From DTDR01 sp964505415 (lineage in GTDB: Bacteria; Hydrothermota; Tepidihabitantia; Tepidihabitantales; DTDR01), in NCBI GenBank assembly GCA_964505415.1, contig CAZDHW010000007.1, forward strand, positions 10,497 through 74,496: a stretch of DNA of 64,000 bases. Direction: 5' to 3'. Made by a program: the position numbers and the translations under genes. Positions within the stretch are counted from its first letter, which is position 1. The number at the start of each line of letters is the position of its first letter. Below are positions 16,478 to 24,999 of this stretch, one piece after another. Under the pieces are notes generated by a model. It made no database searches. It had not been told where the DNA came from and saw only the letters and a program-made list of their open reading frames with translations.

Positions 16478-18869
16478 TAGCCATTCCTTTATAACGGTCT
16501 TTTAATTCTTGCTTTTTACCTTTATTCCAGGCAGATACTCTTGAGAAATAACCGGTTACTCTCGTGATGTGGTCAACATTTTTTGATTGGCAATAGGGGC
16601 ATATCTGTTTTAAACCCCGAATAGTTTTTAAACAAGTATTACAAGTTGTAAATTCTGGCGAAAAAGTAATTTGGGCATTTCGGGTATGGTAAAAGGTTTT
16701 TATAACAAAATTAGCGATACTTTCTTTACTTGGTTTAGTATCCGCTAACCAAATGTGGGTCAAGGCTCCGGCTTCAATAAGGTCGTGAAATTTTCCTTCT
16801 TTATATACTCTTTCTATTGGAGAAATAGGAAGACTGATGTTTAAATAAGTAGAATTGGTGTAATACACACTATCTTTAGAAATACTGCCTTTGATAATAT
16901 TTCTTGCTTTTTCATAATAATATTCTAAATCCAATTTAGCCAATCGATAAGCACAACTTTCTGCCGGTGTCTGTTCCAAGACAAAACGCATATTATAAAG
17001 TTTAGAATATTTGTCACAAAGATATTTGAGGAAGGCAATTACCTTTAGACCAAACTTAAAAGCTTCCTCATCTTCGTGTAATTCTCTTCCCAAATGATAT
17101 TGGACCATTTCATTCAGTCCGAGAATACCAATAAGATAAGTAACCCGGTGCATTCTTAAATAAGGTTCACCATCTCTTTCCATGGCTAATAATGCTAATG
17201 GACCTTCATCTTTTAATTTTAATAAATTTTCTAAAAATTTTTTCTTTTGGATATGAGCTTTTATCGCTAATCTGAAGAATTCCTCAATTTTCGTAAAAAG
17301 TTTTTCGTCGTTATGTTCGCTTAAATAAGCGATACGAGGAAGATTTAAAGTTACATTTTGTAAAGCACAATAACGCATCTTCCAAGGTTGTTGAGCATCT
17401 TTTAGGTCATTTTCATCCAATCTAAAGGCTAATCGGCAGCATTCGGAAATTTTAGCTGTGCCACCACGGTCAAAAACAAAATAAGTGTTACCCTTGTCGC
17501 TAGCAACTTCCGAAATAAGGTCTAAAAATTCTTTATAACCTTCCGTTTGGAAAAATCTTTCAGTTATATGAACTAAAGGTTTTGGGAAAAAGAAAGGTCG
17601 GTGGCTTCCGTCACCTTCCAAATAAACATAAAAAATTGCTTTTAAAAACCTTTGGGCTTCTTTTAAATAATCTTTGTAATATTTTCCGGTGTACTCGCCT
17701 CCGGGACCAATTGCTGGTGTGTTTTCAAAATGGGCAGGTATCTCCCAATATAAATTTAAATCAGAAAAAATTGCTTGTCCACCCCGAGCAACATTTTGTT
17801 GGGAATATTCAAAAATAAGCATTTGAGCTAATTGATATAGGTCCTTATCCGACATCCCTACTAAAAAAGGTGCAAAAAATATGTTGACTGCATCCCAACC
17901 AATAGCGCCAGCAAAATGTCCTTGCAAAGCAGCCGAAAATTTTACCATGTGGGCAAGTAAAGTTTCTGGATGTTTTGCTGGTTTAGCAATAGATAATGCT
18001 CCTGGTAAAGAAAGGCCAAATTTTTTTACATATTCAATAGATTGTCCAGAACAATAGGGTCGATTGATAAAACCTAAATCGTGGATATGGATATCCCCAT
18101 AAATATGGCTATTCGCTACATCTTCACTATACACTGCTTCTAAAGCATATTGCTTGTTAATAGCTTCAGCCAATGTGAGATTAGTTCCTTCCGGACAATG
18201 AGGAGTATTAGCATTTTCTTTGTTTCGGTAGAATAAAATTTTTTCCACATCATATAAAGGAATTCCCAATCTTTGGTGCTTTTTCCTTATTTCATAAAGT
18301 CCTCGCTCAATTAATTTGGTATTTACTAACTCTCTTATTAAACTCGTAGTGATAACTTTTGGTTGTGCTTTTTTGATGAAATCTTCTACTTCCTGAGCAA
18401 TTTCTTTAGCAACTTCTTCGTTTAAAGTAGTCTCTCGTACTAAAGCGTTGATAATTTTATTTTTATCCCATTTTTCTATTTTTTCTAAAGAAGTCTGTAC
18501 GAATAAAGCAAAGTCAGTAGATTCTTTAACTTCAAAAGTAAAAGGTAGTTTCTTTTGGGTAGTTTCTTTCATAAACATTTTTCGCCGGTGATAATCGTTA
18601 TAAACCTTTAAAATATCATTATAAGAATAATAGCTTAACACCTTTTCTACCGTTTTTCTTATCATTTCGGTGGTGATTAGACGGTTGCCATTTTCTATTT
18701 CTAATAGGTCAAGGACTTCTTTAGTTAATTTTTTAAAAACTTCTTTATCCGAATAACCAATCTCTTGGGCAGCATTGTAAATACTGAAAAATAATTTATT
18801 AAAAGAAAAAATTTCTTTTCTTTTATCATTTTTTTCTACTAATAACATCGCATCATTTTTTACTTTCAT
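16470..18869 (-). CDS. nrdD: Anaerobic (class III) ribonucleoside-triphosphate reductase
   Basis: NrdD makes deoxynucleotides from ribonucleoside triphosphates with a glycyl radical, so it works only without oxygen. I place the start at the ATG at 18869, which has a GGAGGAAAAT ribosome site and begins 'MKVKNDAMLLVEKN'; this gives 799 residues. An ATP-cone lies at about 5-95. The C-terminus has a zinc site ('CNTCLKT ... CPYC') and the glycyl-radical motif 'RVTGYFSRVSAWNKGKKQEL'. The start overlaps nrdR by 17 bases, so both share the NrdR-box promoter. The activating enzyme nrdG is not in the window. Confidence 0.95.
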   Translation of the reverse strand: MKVKNDAMLLVEKNDKRKEIFSFNKLFFSIYNAAQEIGYSDKEVFKKLTKEVLDLLEIENGNRLITTEMIRKTVEKVLSYYSYNDILKVYNDYHRRKMFMKETTQKKLPFTFEVKESTDFALFVQTSLEKIEKWDKNKIINALVRETTLNEEVAKEIAQEVEDFIKKAQPKVITTSLIRELVNTKLIERGLYEIRKKHQRLGIPLYDVEKILFYRNKENANTPHCPEGTNLTLAEAINKQYALEAVYSEDVANSHIYGDIHIHDLGFINRPYCSGQSIEYVKKFGLSLPGALSIAKPAKHPETLLAHMVKFSAALQGHFAGAIGWDAVNIFFAPFLVGMSDKDLYQLAQMLIFEYSQQNVARGGQAIFSDLNLYWEIPAHFENTPAIGPGGEYTGKYYKDYLKEAQRFLKAIFYVYLEGDGSHRPFFFPKPLVHITERFFQTEGYKEFLDLISEVASDKGNTYFVFDRGGTAKISECCRLAFRLDENDLKDAQQPWKMRYCALQNVTLNLPRIAYLSEHNDEKLFTKIEEFFRLAIKAHIQKKKFLENLLKLKDEGPLALLAMERDGEPYLRMHRVTYLIGILGLNEMVQYHLGRELHEDEEAFKFGLKVIAFLKYLCDKYSKLYNMRFVLEQTPAESCAYRLAKLDLEYYYEKARNIIKGSISKDSVYYTNSTYLNISLPISPIERVYKEGKFHDLIEAGALTHIWLADTKPSKESIANFVIKTFYHTRNAQITFSPEFTTCNTCLKTIRGLKQICPYCQSKNVDHITRVTGYFSRVSAWNKGKKQELKDRYKGMAII

Positions 18870-19326
18870 TATTTTCCTCCTTTTTAATTTTTTTAATTTC
18901 GGAAATAAATTCGTCAATGCTTTGAAAATTTTTATACACCGAAGCAAAACGAACATAAGCGACTTCATCGATTTTTCTTAAATGTTCTAAAACTTTCTCA
19001 CCGAGATATTTTGATTCTACCTCTAAAAGATTTTTTTCAACCATCTCTTTTTCAATAGTATTTACAATTTCGTTAATTTTTTCTTGGGAAATATTTCTTT
19101 TTCTACAAGCAAGAACAATTCCTTTTATAATTTTTTCTCGGTTGTATGGTTCCCTCCGACCATCAGATTTAATTACCATTAAAGGTATCTGTTCAATGTA
19201 CTCAAAAGTAGTAAAACGAAAACCGCAATTAACACATTCTCGCCTTCTTCTTATTGCCTCTCCCTCTAATACCTGGCGAGAATCTATTACCCTATCGTTA
19301 TCTAATCCGCAATTCGGACATTTCAT
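18853..19326 (-). CDS. nrdR: Transcriptional repressor NrdR
   Basis: NrdR represses ribonucleotide reductase genes when dATP is high. I chose the ATG at 19326, which gives the canonical start 'MKCPNCGLDNDRVIDSR' and 157 residues. The zinc ribbon is 'CPNC ... CVNC' ('RRRRECVNCGFRFTTFE'), followed by an ATP-cone ('VIKSDGRREPYNREKI'). It is the first gene of nrdR-nrdD, and tandem NrdR-box-like palindromes precede it, so it is almost certainly autoregulated. Confidence 0.96.
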   Translation of the reverse strand: MKCPNCGLDNDRVIDSRQVLEGEAIRRRRECVNCGFRFTTFEYIEQIPLMVIKSDGRREPYNREKIIKGIVLACRKRNISQEKINEIVNTIEKEMVEKNLLEVESKYLGEKVLEHLRKIDEVAYVRFASVYKNFQSIDEFISEIKKIKKEENNESKK

Positions 19327-19328
19327 AT

Positions 19329-19430
19329 CAATATATTGTATTATATAATAATATAGCACAAAATATTGGAAAGTCAAACATAAAATTTAAACTATATATT
19401 GTGTGAAAAATTTTTTAATACAAAATATTG
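19329..19430 (-). promoter_or_regulatory. Promoter of nrdR-nrdD with four tandem NrdR-box-like sites
   Basis: The plus strand shows four related ten-base cores: CAATATATTG (19329-19338), CAAAATATTG (19359-19368), CTATATATTG followed by TGT (19392-19404) and CAAAATATTG (19421-19430). Centres are 30, 33 and 29 bases apart, close to three helical turns, as in known NrdR operators. On the minus strand, TTGACT (19377-19372), a 16-base spacer and TATATT (19355-19350) form a promoter whose spacer contains the second box. Confidence 0.65.
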
Positions 19431-19434
19431 AAAA

Positions 19435-20670
19435 TTAAATTTGAGATAAAAGTGAATAAATAAATTGGGGATAAGTAAGAATTTTTACGCAATATTCCTT
19501 TTCGTTTTCTTTAAAATCCATTACGTAACTATTTCGATATATATAAGATAAAATAAAGCCTTTTTCTTTCTTTATTTTTAAAGTTTTTCTTTTTAAAAAA
19601 TTTTTCATTTTTTTTCTGATAAAATTTTTTAATTTTTCTAAATTGATACCTTTTAACGCCGAGATAAAAAGCGCTTGCGGATATTTCCTTTTAAGACGCA
19701 GGTATTGAGCTTTTTCAAAAAGAAGGTCAATTTTATTAAATACCAAAGTAATCTTTTCTGGATCACAACCGAGGTTTTTCAAAGTCTCTTCAACAATATT
19801 AATTTTTTCTTCAACATTTTCAGTAGTTACGTCCACTAAATGAAGAATTAGGTCGCTTCTTTTAATATCTTCTAAAGTAGCGTGAAAAGCAGTAATTAGT
19901 TGCGGTGGTAAATTTTTAATAAAACCGACGGTATCAGTTATTAAAACTTTGATGTTAGGATAAATTTCAAAAGCTTTTGTGTTGGTATCCAAAGTAGCAA
20001 AAAGTTCTTCGGAAATATAAACATCTTCTTTAGTTAAAGCTTTAAAAAGAGTGGATTTTCCCGAATTAGTGTACCCAGCTAAAGCAATCTTAAAAAAATA
20101 TTCTCTTTGTTCTCTTTGTAATTCTTTTGTTTTTTTTATTTTTTCTAAACTTTTCTTTAAAAAATAAATCCTTTCTTTGATTTTTCTTCTGTCCACTTCT
20201 AGTTTCTTTTCTCCCGGACCCCGGGTTCCGATGCCGCCTCCTAATTGAGAAAGTTCTTCTCCTTTACCGGTAAGCATTGTCAATTGATAATTAAGCTGAG
20301 CAAGTTCAACTTGTAACATTGCTTCGGTGGTTTTGGCGTGGCGAGCAAAAATATCTAAAATTAATGCCCGTCGATCAATAGTTCGAACATTTGTTTCTTG
20401 TTCAATATTTCTTACTTGAGAAGGAGTCAATTGATTATCAAAAATTAATAAATCAATATGATATTTTTCACAAATTTCTTTTAATTCTTTAATCTTACCT
20501 TTTCCCAACAAAGTTCTTGGCGACGGATTTTCTTTTACTTGAATGAAACTTCCGATTACTTCTCCTCCGGCGGTTTGGGTTAAAGCTTTTAACTCTTCTA
20601 AATCAGCGATCTTTTTATATTTTTCTCTATTATTCTTTACTAAAGCTACTAAAATTACTCTTTCCTTCAT
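19435..20670 (-). CDS. hflX: Ribosome-associated GTPase HflX
   Basis: HflX is a GTPase that splits stalled or stress-inactivated ribosomes. The 411-residue chain has the N-terminal HflX domain ('GEVIGSFIQVKENPSPRTLLGKGK' region), the glycine-rich linker 'LGGGIGTRGPGEKKLEVDRR', and the G domain with G1 'AGYTNSGKSTLF', G3 'DTVGFI' and G4 'NKID'. It overlaps the preceding phosphatidyltransferase gene by four bases and ends the folC operon, 108 bases before nrdR. Confidence 0.95.
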   Translation of the reverse strand: MKERVILVALVKNNREKYKKIADLEELKALTQTAGGEVIGSFIQVKENPSPRTLLGKGKIKELKEICEKYHIDLLIFDNQLTPSQVRNIEQETNVRTIDRRALILDIFARHAKTTEAMLQVELAQLNYQLTMLTGKGEELSQLGGGIGTRGPGEKKLEVDRRKIKERIYFLKKSLEKIKKTKELQREQREYFFKIALAGYTNSGKSTLFKALTKEDVYISEELFATLDTNTKAFEIYPNIKVLITDTVGFIKNLPPQLITAFHATLEDIKRSDLILHLVDVTTENVEEKINIVEETLKNLGCDPEKITLVFNKIDLLFEKAQYLRLKRKYPQALFISALKGINLEKLKNFIRKKMKNFLKRKTLKIKKEKGFILSYIYRNSYVMDFKENEKEYCVKILTYPQFIYSLLSQI

Positions 20671-21236
20671 AATTTTTTAAGCGAATAAAAAACCCTTTGA
20701 AGGAAAGTTAAAAAATTACCGATAGTTAAGATGATTAAAAGATAAATAAAATATTTTTTTAAAAATAACGAGCCGACAATTAATAACAACATTCTTATGG
20801 GTCTTTCAAATATTCCAATTTTACATTCGATACCGGTTCCCTCGGCTCGTGCCCGAACATAGCTCACTAAGAAGGATGTAATTAATGCCAAAAATGGATA
20901 AATTATTCCTAAATTGTTTTTGTAATAATATAAAAAGATTCCTAAAAAAATAAAAAATTCGCTTAAACGGTCGATTACTGAATCTAAAAATGCTCCTTTT
21001 TTACTAACCATTTTCCTTTGGCGAGCAAGTTCCCCATCAATCGTATCAGCTAAAGCAATTAATATTAAGAAAATGCCAGCAACAAAAAATTTTCCTTGAA
21101 AATAAAAGTAATAAGCAATAATTGAAAAAAATAAACCACTCAAAGTAATAAAAGTGGGGGAGAGTTTTAAAAAGATAAATATTTTGATAAGAAAATTAAG
21201 ATTTTTCAAAAATCTCCTTTTAGTTTCTTCTTTCAT
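20667..21236 (-). CDS. CDP-alcohol phosphatidyltransferase
   Basis: A 189-residue integral membrane enzyme with about six hydrophobic segments. It carries the complete family signature D-x2-DG-x2-AR-x8-G-x3-D-x3-D, seen as 'DTIDGELARQRKMVSKKG' followed by 'AFLDSVID'. The family joins CDP-diacylglycerol to alcohols such as glycerol phosphate or inositol phosphate. Which phospholipid is made cannot be decided; a PgsA-like or archaetidylinositol-phosphate-synthase-like role are both possible. It overlaps both neighbours by four bases. Confidence 0.88.
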   Translation of the reverse strand: MKEETKRRFLKNLNFLIKIFIFLKLSPTFITLSGLFFSIIAYYFYFQGKFFVAGIFLILIALADTIDGELARQRKMVSKKGAFLDSVIDRLSEFFIFLGIFLYYYKNNLGIIYPFLALITSFLVSYVRARAEGTGIECKIGIFERPIRMLLLIVGSLFLKKYFIYLLIILTIGNFLTFLQRVFYSLKKL

Positions 21237-21925
21237 TCTTCTTTTCCCTTCATCACAATTACAATTTCACCTTTTATTCTTTTTTCTTTTTCCAATTTTT
21301 TATTTAAAATTTCAATTATTTCACTTGTTTTTCCCCGTAGCACCTCTTCAAATTTTTTAGTGAGTTCTCGGCAAAGGACAATTTCCCGGTCACCAAAAAT
21401 TTCTAAAAAAGTCTTTAAAGTTCGCATTATTCGATAAGGTGATTCGTAAAAAATTATTGTTCTTTCTTCGTTGATTAAATTGAGCAATCGTTTTCTCTTT
21501 CTGCCTTCTCTTTTGGGCAAAAAACCTTCAAACACAAAACGGTCCGAAGGCAATCCCGAGATGATTAAACCAGCAATCATAGCGGCGGGTCCCGGAACAG
21601 GAGTTACTTTTATTCCTTCCTTTATTGCTTCTCTTACTAAATAATAACCAGGGTCAGAAATTACTGGTGTGCCCGCATCAGAAACTAAGGCTAAGTTTTC
21701 TCCCTTTTTTAACATTGTGATGATCTTTGGGGTTTGGATAAATTTGTTATGTTCGTTATAGGTAATTAATGGTTTTCTAATTTGATAATGATTAAGTAAT
21801 ATTCTTGTTCGACGAGTATCTTCACAAATAATAGCAGAAACTTCTTTCAAAGTTTCTAGGGCTCTTAAAGTAATATCTTTTAAATTGCCTATTGGTGTGG
21901 CTACTAAATAGAGTATGCCGCTCAT
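21233..21925 (-). CDS. rsmI: 16S rRNA 2'-O-methyltransferase RsmI (C1402)
   Basis: RsmI methylates the ribose of C1402 in the 16S rRNA decoding centre; its partner RsmH is encoded at 24019. The 230 residues show the tetrapyrrole-methylase fold with 'LYLVATPIGNLKDITLRALE', 'EDTRRTR', 'SDAGTPVISDPG' and 'PVPGPAA'. It overlaps folC and the phosphatidyltransferase gene by four bases each, so this is a tight operon. Confidence 0.96.
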   Translation of the reverse strand: MSGILYLVATPIGNLKDITLRALETLKEVSAIICEDTRRTRILLNHYQIRKPLITYNEHNKFIQTPKIITMLKKGENLALVSDAGTPVISDPGYYLVREAIKEGIKVTPVPGPAAMIAGLIISGLPSDRFVFEGFLPKREGRKRKRLLNLINEERTIIFYESPYRIMRTLKTFLEIFGDREIVLCRELTKKFEEVLRGKTSEIIEILNKKLEKEKRIKGEIVIVMKGKEE

Positions 21926-23250
21926 TTATCCGAATGATTAATCAACCGTAAAACGTCTCCCGCAAGATAAAAAGAACCAGTTACTACAACTAAACCTTTT
22001 TCTTTGTTAGCTTTTTTAAAAATATAATCAAAAGCTCTTCTTACCACACAAAAAGTTTGGTGATTTATTTTTAAAACTTTAGCAATTTTTTTTAACAATT
22101 TTAAAGAAGCAGCTCTTTTAGTTTTTGCTTTGGTTAAAACAATTTCTTTTGCGATTGGCTTTAAAATTTTTAACATTTTGTAAATATTTTTGTCTTTAGA
22201 AACCCCAAAGAGAAAATAATATTTTTTGGCACGATTCATTTTTTTTAGAGTTTCTTTAAGACATTTTATCGAAATCGGGTTGTGCGCAGTATCAACAATA
22301 ATAAATCCACCATTGTGAGAAATGTAAGAAATTCTTCCTAAAAGAGGTACATTATTTATTGCTTTTTTAATATTAGAGTAGTTGATCAATTTATAATCTT
22401 TATGAAGAAAGTGAAGAGTGGTAAGAGTTAAACCAATATTTTCTTTTTGAAACTCCCCAATTAAATTAGTATGGAGAATATCTTCCTTTAAATTATTTCC
22501 AAAAGAATTTTTCAAAAATTTAACACAGAAAGTAGTGCCGGCGGGTGAAATTTCAATTAATTGAAAGGAAAAAAAATCATCGCTATAAAAAATTTCGGCA
22601 TTTTTTTCTAAGCATACTTTTCTAAAAATTTTATCTACAGATTTTTTTTGCCTAAAAGTTATTAAAGGTGTTTGGAAGTGAATAATCCCAGCTTTTTCGT
22701 AAGCAATTTTGGTTAAAGTATCGCCTAAAATTTCTGTGTGGTCATAATCAATTCGGCAAATTATCGAAACAATTGGTTTGACAACATTAGTAGCGTCTAG
22801 TCGACCTCCTAACCCTACTTCCAAAACAGTGAAATCGGGTTCTTTTTTTACAAAATATAAAAATGCAATAGCCGTTAATGCTTCAAAGAAGGTTAATTTA
22901 TGTTTTATTATTGTTTTTTTTAAGTGAAAAATTAATTCGGTAAATTCATTTTTTTCAATTAACTGGTTTTGAAACATGATTCTTTCGCGAAAAGTAATTA
23001 AATGAGGCGAAGTGTAAAGACCAACTTTGTAGCCACATTCTTTTAAACAAGTAGCTAATAAATTGGCAGTAGAACCCTTTCCTTTTGTTCCAGCAATTAA
23101 AATTGGATTCTTCAAATAAAGATGGGGATTGCCAATTTCCGAAAGAAAATTAAGAAAGCGGATTAGTTTAAAGTCATTATAATTTGCTTTTTTTCGTTCG
23201 TAATTTATTAGACTTGACAAAAAAATTATTGCTTTCTTATAAGAATCCAT
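21922..23250 (-). CDS. folC: Folylpolyglutamate synthase / dihydrofolate synthase
   Basis: FolC adds glutamate to dihydropteroate or folates with ATP. It has the Mur-ligase-like fold: P-loop 'GTKGKGSTANLLA', 'EVGLGGRLDATNVV', 'DHTEILGDTL' and the C-terminal 'VDTAHNPISIKCLKETL'. At 442 residues it matches the bifunctional family, though the dihydrofolate synthase activity is not proven by sequence alone. It leads the operon folC-rsmI-phosphatidyltransferase-hflX. FolK is encoded elsewhere in the window, at 47410. Confidence 0.93.
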   Translation of the reverse strand: MDSYKKAIIFLSSLINYERKKANYNDFKLIRFLNFLSEIGNPHLYLKNPILIAGTKGKGSTANLLATCLKECGYKVGLYTSPHLITFRERIMFQNQLIEKNEFTELIFHLKKTIIKHKLTFFEALTAIAFLYFVKKEPDFTVLEVGLGGRLDATNVVKPIVSIICRIDYDHTEILGDTLTKIAYEKAGIIHFQTPLITFRQKKSVDKIFRKVCLEKNAEIFYSDDFFSFQLIEISPAGTTFCVKFLKNSFGNNLKEDILHTNLIGEFQKENIGLTLTTLHFLHKDYKLINYSNIKKAINNVPLLGRISYISHNGGFIIVDTAHNPISIKCLKETLKKMNRAKKYYFLFGVSKDKNIYKMLKILKPIAKEIVLTKAKTKRAASLKLLKKIAKVLKINHQTFCVVRRAFDYIFKKANKEKGLVVVTGSFYLAGDVLRLINHSDK

Positions 23251-23480
23251 AATTTTAAATGTTATTTAATAAATATTACTAAACTTTGTTTTAATTTCAA
23301 TGATATAAAATTTTTAATTTAAAATAAATTTTTGTGAATTTTAAAATATTTTAAATTAAAATTTCTAAAAAGGTGCCTTAATTAAAATTTAAAAAAATTT
23401 TGAAATAAAAATTTTTAATTGAATTTGTAAGTTATATAATTTCAATTACTTAAAAATAAAGTTAAAAATTAAAAAAAAGC
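23251..23480. other. Very AT-rich intergenic spacer between folC and mraZ
   Basis: This 230-base divergent spacer is almost entirely A and T, with long A/T runs and weak inverted repeats. I see no gene, RNA or clear folC promoter in it. The mraZ promoter begins immediately to its right. Its composition would allow easy melting or DNA bending, but no origin features such as DnaA boxes were recognised. Confidence 0.5.
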
Positions 23481-23509
23481 TTGACATTTCAGCAGATTTT
23501 AATTATATT
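23481..23509 (+). promoter_or_regulatory. Promoter of the dcw cluster
   Basis: TTGACA (23481-23486), a 17-base spacer and TATATT (23504-23509) make the strongest promoter match in the window. The mraZ ATG is seven bases after the -10, so the start site should fall on or next to the start codon, making the mRNA leaderless. The TTG within the -35 is in frame with mraZ but is not a start codon. Confidence 0.75.
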
Positions 23510-23516
23510 TGTGGTA

Positions 23517-24035
23517 ATGAATGGTGAAAAAATAAATATTAATGGTGAAAAAATAAATTTAAATGGGGATAAAAGGATTTATAATTTTACAGGAGTTTAT
23601 TTTCATAATATAGACGAAAAAGGCAGGGTCGCGGTTCCGTTATCTTTCCGTTTAGCCCTTCCACAAGAATCAAAAGATAGATTATTTATAAGCCCAGGCC
23701 TCAGTAAAACAATCTTTTGTTATCCCACCCCTGAATGGGAAAGATTTCGGGACCGGATCCTGCCTTTTTTTTCCTATTATGAAGAGAGCGAACGAAAAAT
23801 TCTATGGTGGTTTAGTCTAAATACTTTTGAAACCTCTATTGATAACCAAGGGCGAATTCTTTTGTCCGAGGATTTAAGAAGGTGGGCAAATTTATCGAAA
23901 GTGGCAGTGATTTTTGGTGCGGTTTATTATTTTGTGATTTGTAATGAAGAAAAATATAAAGAAATAAAGATGTATGGCGAAAGTAATTATGAAAATTTTA
24001 TTAAAAAATTATACGAAGATGGAAAGATTCGTTAA
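23517..24035 (+). CDS. mraZ: Transcriptional regulator MraZ with repeated N-terminal extension
   Basis: MraZ forms a ring that binds repeats in front of the dcw cluster and usually controls it. The two AbrB-like halves are visible: 'NIDEKGRVAVPLSFR' and 'SIDNQGRILLSEDLR'. The protein is 172 residues from the ATG at 23517. Before the conserved 'FTGVYFHNIDEKGRV' it has about 20 extra residues, encoded by three 21-base direct repeats, that other MraZ proteins lack. The leaderless promoter decides the start. It overlaps rsmH by 17 bases. Confidence 0.93.
   Translation: MNGEKININGEKINLNGDKRIYNFTGVYFHNIDEKGRVAVPLSFRLALPQESKDRLFISPGLSKTIFCYPTPEWERFRDRILPFFSYYEESERKILWWFSLNTFETSIDNQGRILLSEDLRRWANLSKVAVIFGAVYYFVICNEEKYKEIKMYGESNYENFIKKLYEDGKIR
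23520..23582 (+). repeat. Three 21-base direct repeats at the start of mraZ
   Basis: AATGGTG at 23520 and 23541 and AATGGGG at 23562 recur exactly every 21 bases, each followed by an A-rich stretch. Twenty-one bases is two helical turns, so the three copies face the same side of the DNA. MraZ elsewhere binds three or more short G-containing direct repeats (TGGGN type), so these may be the MraZ operator placed inside its own gene. Simple tandem duplication is the alternative. Confidence 0.5.
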
Positions 24036-24999
24036 CGAGATTTTTCATACACCGGTAATGTTAAAAGAGTTGATCGATTTTTTCTTTCTTCCTCCTCAGC
24101 AAGTAATAAATAAATATTTTCCTCAAAAAAAAATAATCATAGAAAAGAAAAAAGAAACCCCCCAAATTTTTGTGGATGCTACTGCTGGTGGTGGTGGTCA
24201 TTTATTTTCTTTAATCAATTATTATCAAAAAAATTTTCCTCAAAATTTCTGTGATACGATTTTTGTGGGAATAGATATAGATAAGGAAGCAATTATTTAT
24301 TTAGAAGAAAAGAAAAAAAGATTTAATTTTGATAATCTTTTTATTTATTGGGATAATTATGTAAACATAAAAAAATTATTTGAAAGGGAACACTTCGAAA
24401 AAAGACCATCTCGAATCTTGTTTGATTTAGGAATCTCTTATTATCAAGCTAAAAACTCCGAGAGAGGCTTTTCTTTCACAGTAGAAGGTAAAATTGATAT
24501 GCGTTTCGATCAGATTAGAAAGAAGATGACAGCTTTAGACATTATTAAAAAAGCAAATTTAAAGAAGTTAAAAAAAATTCTCAAAGAATTTAGTGAAGAT
24601 CCGAAAGCAGCTCAAATAGCTACAAAAATTTTTTATAAGAAAAAAACGATTCACACTACTTACGATTTAAAAAAAATAATTCTTGCTTGCGGAGGAAAAG
24701 AAAGTGTTCCTCGAATTTTTCAGGCTTTACGCATTGCCACTAATGATGAATTGGAAAATTTAAAAATAGGTTTAAAAGAAGCCTTTTGGCTTTTGAACGA
24801 CGGTGGGAGGTTAGCAGTAATTTCTTATCATTCTCTGGAAGATAAAATTGTTAAAAGATATTTTAAAATGTGGAAAGAAGAAAATAAAGGAGTTATTTTA
24901 ACACCCAAACCAGTAACACCTTCTTCTTTAGAAATTGAAAATAACCTGTGCGCCCGAAGTGGAAGACTTAGAGTTTTTCTTAAATATGAAAAAAATTAA
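24019..24999 (+). CDS. rsmH: 16S rRNA N4-methyltransferase RsmH (MraW)
   Basis: RsmH methylates N4 of C1402 in 16S rRNA using S-adenosylmethionine. I chose the ATG at 24019 ('MERFVNEIFHTPVMLKELI'), which gives 326 residues and a 17-base overlap with mraZ. 'DATAGGGGHLF' is the cofactor loop, 'LFDLGISYYQ' and 'RGFSF' follow, and the C-terminus has 'GGRLAVISYHSLEDKIVKRYF' and 'RSGRLRVF'. About 25 mostly lysine, glutamine and aromatic residues are inserted between the 'HTPVML' region and the cofactor loop. Confidence 0.95.
   Translation: MERFVNEIFHTPVMLKELIDFFFLPPQQVINKYFPQKKIIIEKKKETPQIFVDATAGGGGHLFSLINYYQKNFPQNFCDTIFVGIDIDKEAIIYLEEKKKRFNFDNLFIYWDNYVNIKKLFEREHFEKRPSRILFDLGISYYQAKNSERGFSFTVEGKIDMRFDQIRKKMTALDIIKKANLKKLKKILKEFSEDPKAAQIATKIFYKKKTIHTTYDLKKIILACGGKESVPRIFQALRIATNDELENLKIGLKEAFWLLNDGGRLAVISYHSLEDKIVKRYFKMWKEENKGVILTPKPVTPSSLEIENNLCARSGRLRVFLKYEKN

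Noticed and set aside
18870..18968. N-terminal extension of nrdD from 18968
   Set aside because: It lies wholly inside nrdR, is basic and unlike any NrdD; the ATG at 18869 has an ideal ribosome site and ATP-cone start.
23251..23480. Replication origin in the AT-rich spacer
   Set aside because: No DnaA boxes (TTATCCACA type) were recognised and dnaA or dnaN are not adjacent; AT content alone is not evidence.
23481..23516. TTG start for mraZ at 23481
   Set aside because: The TTG belongs to the -35 element TTGACA; the extra residues are not MraZ-like and the ATG at 23517 fits the promoter.
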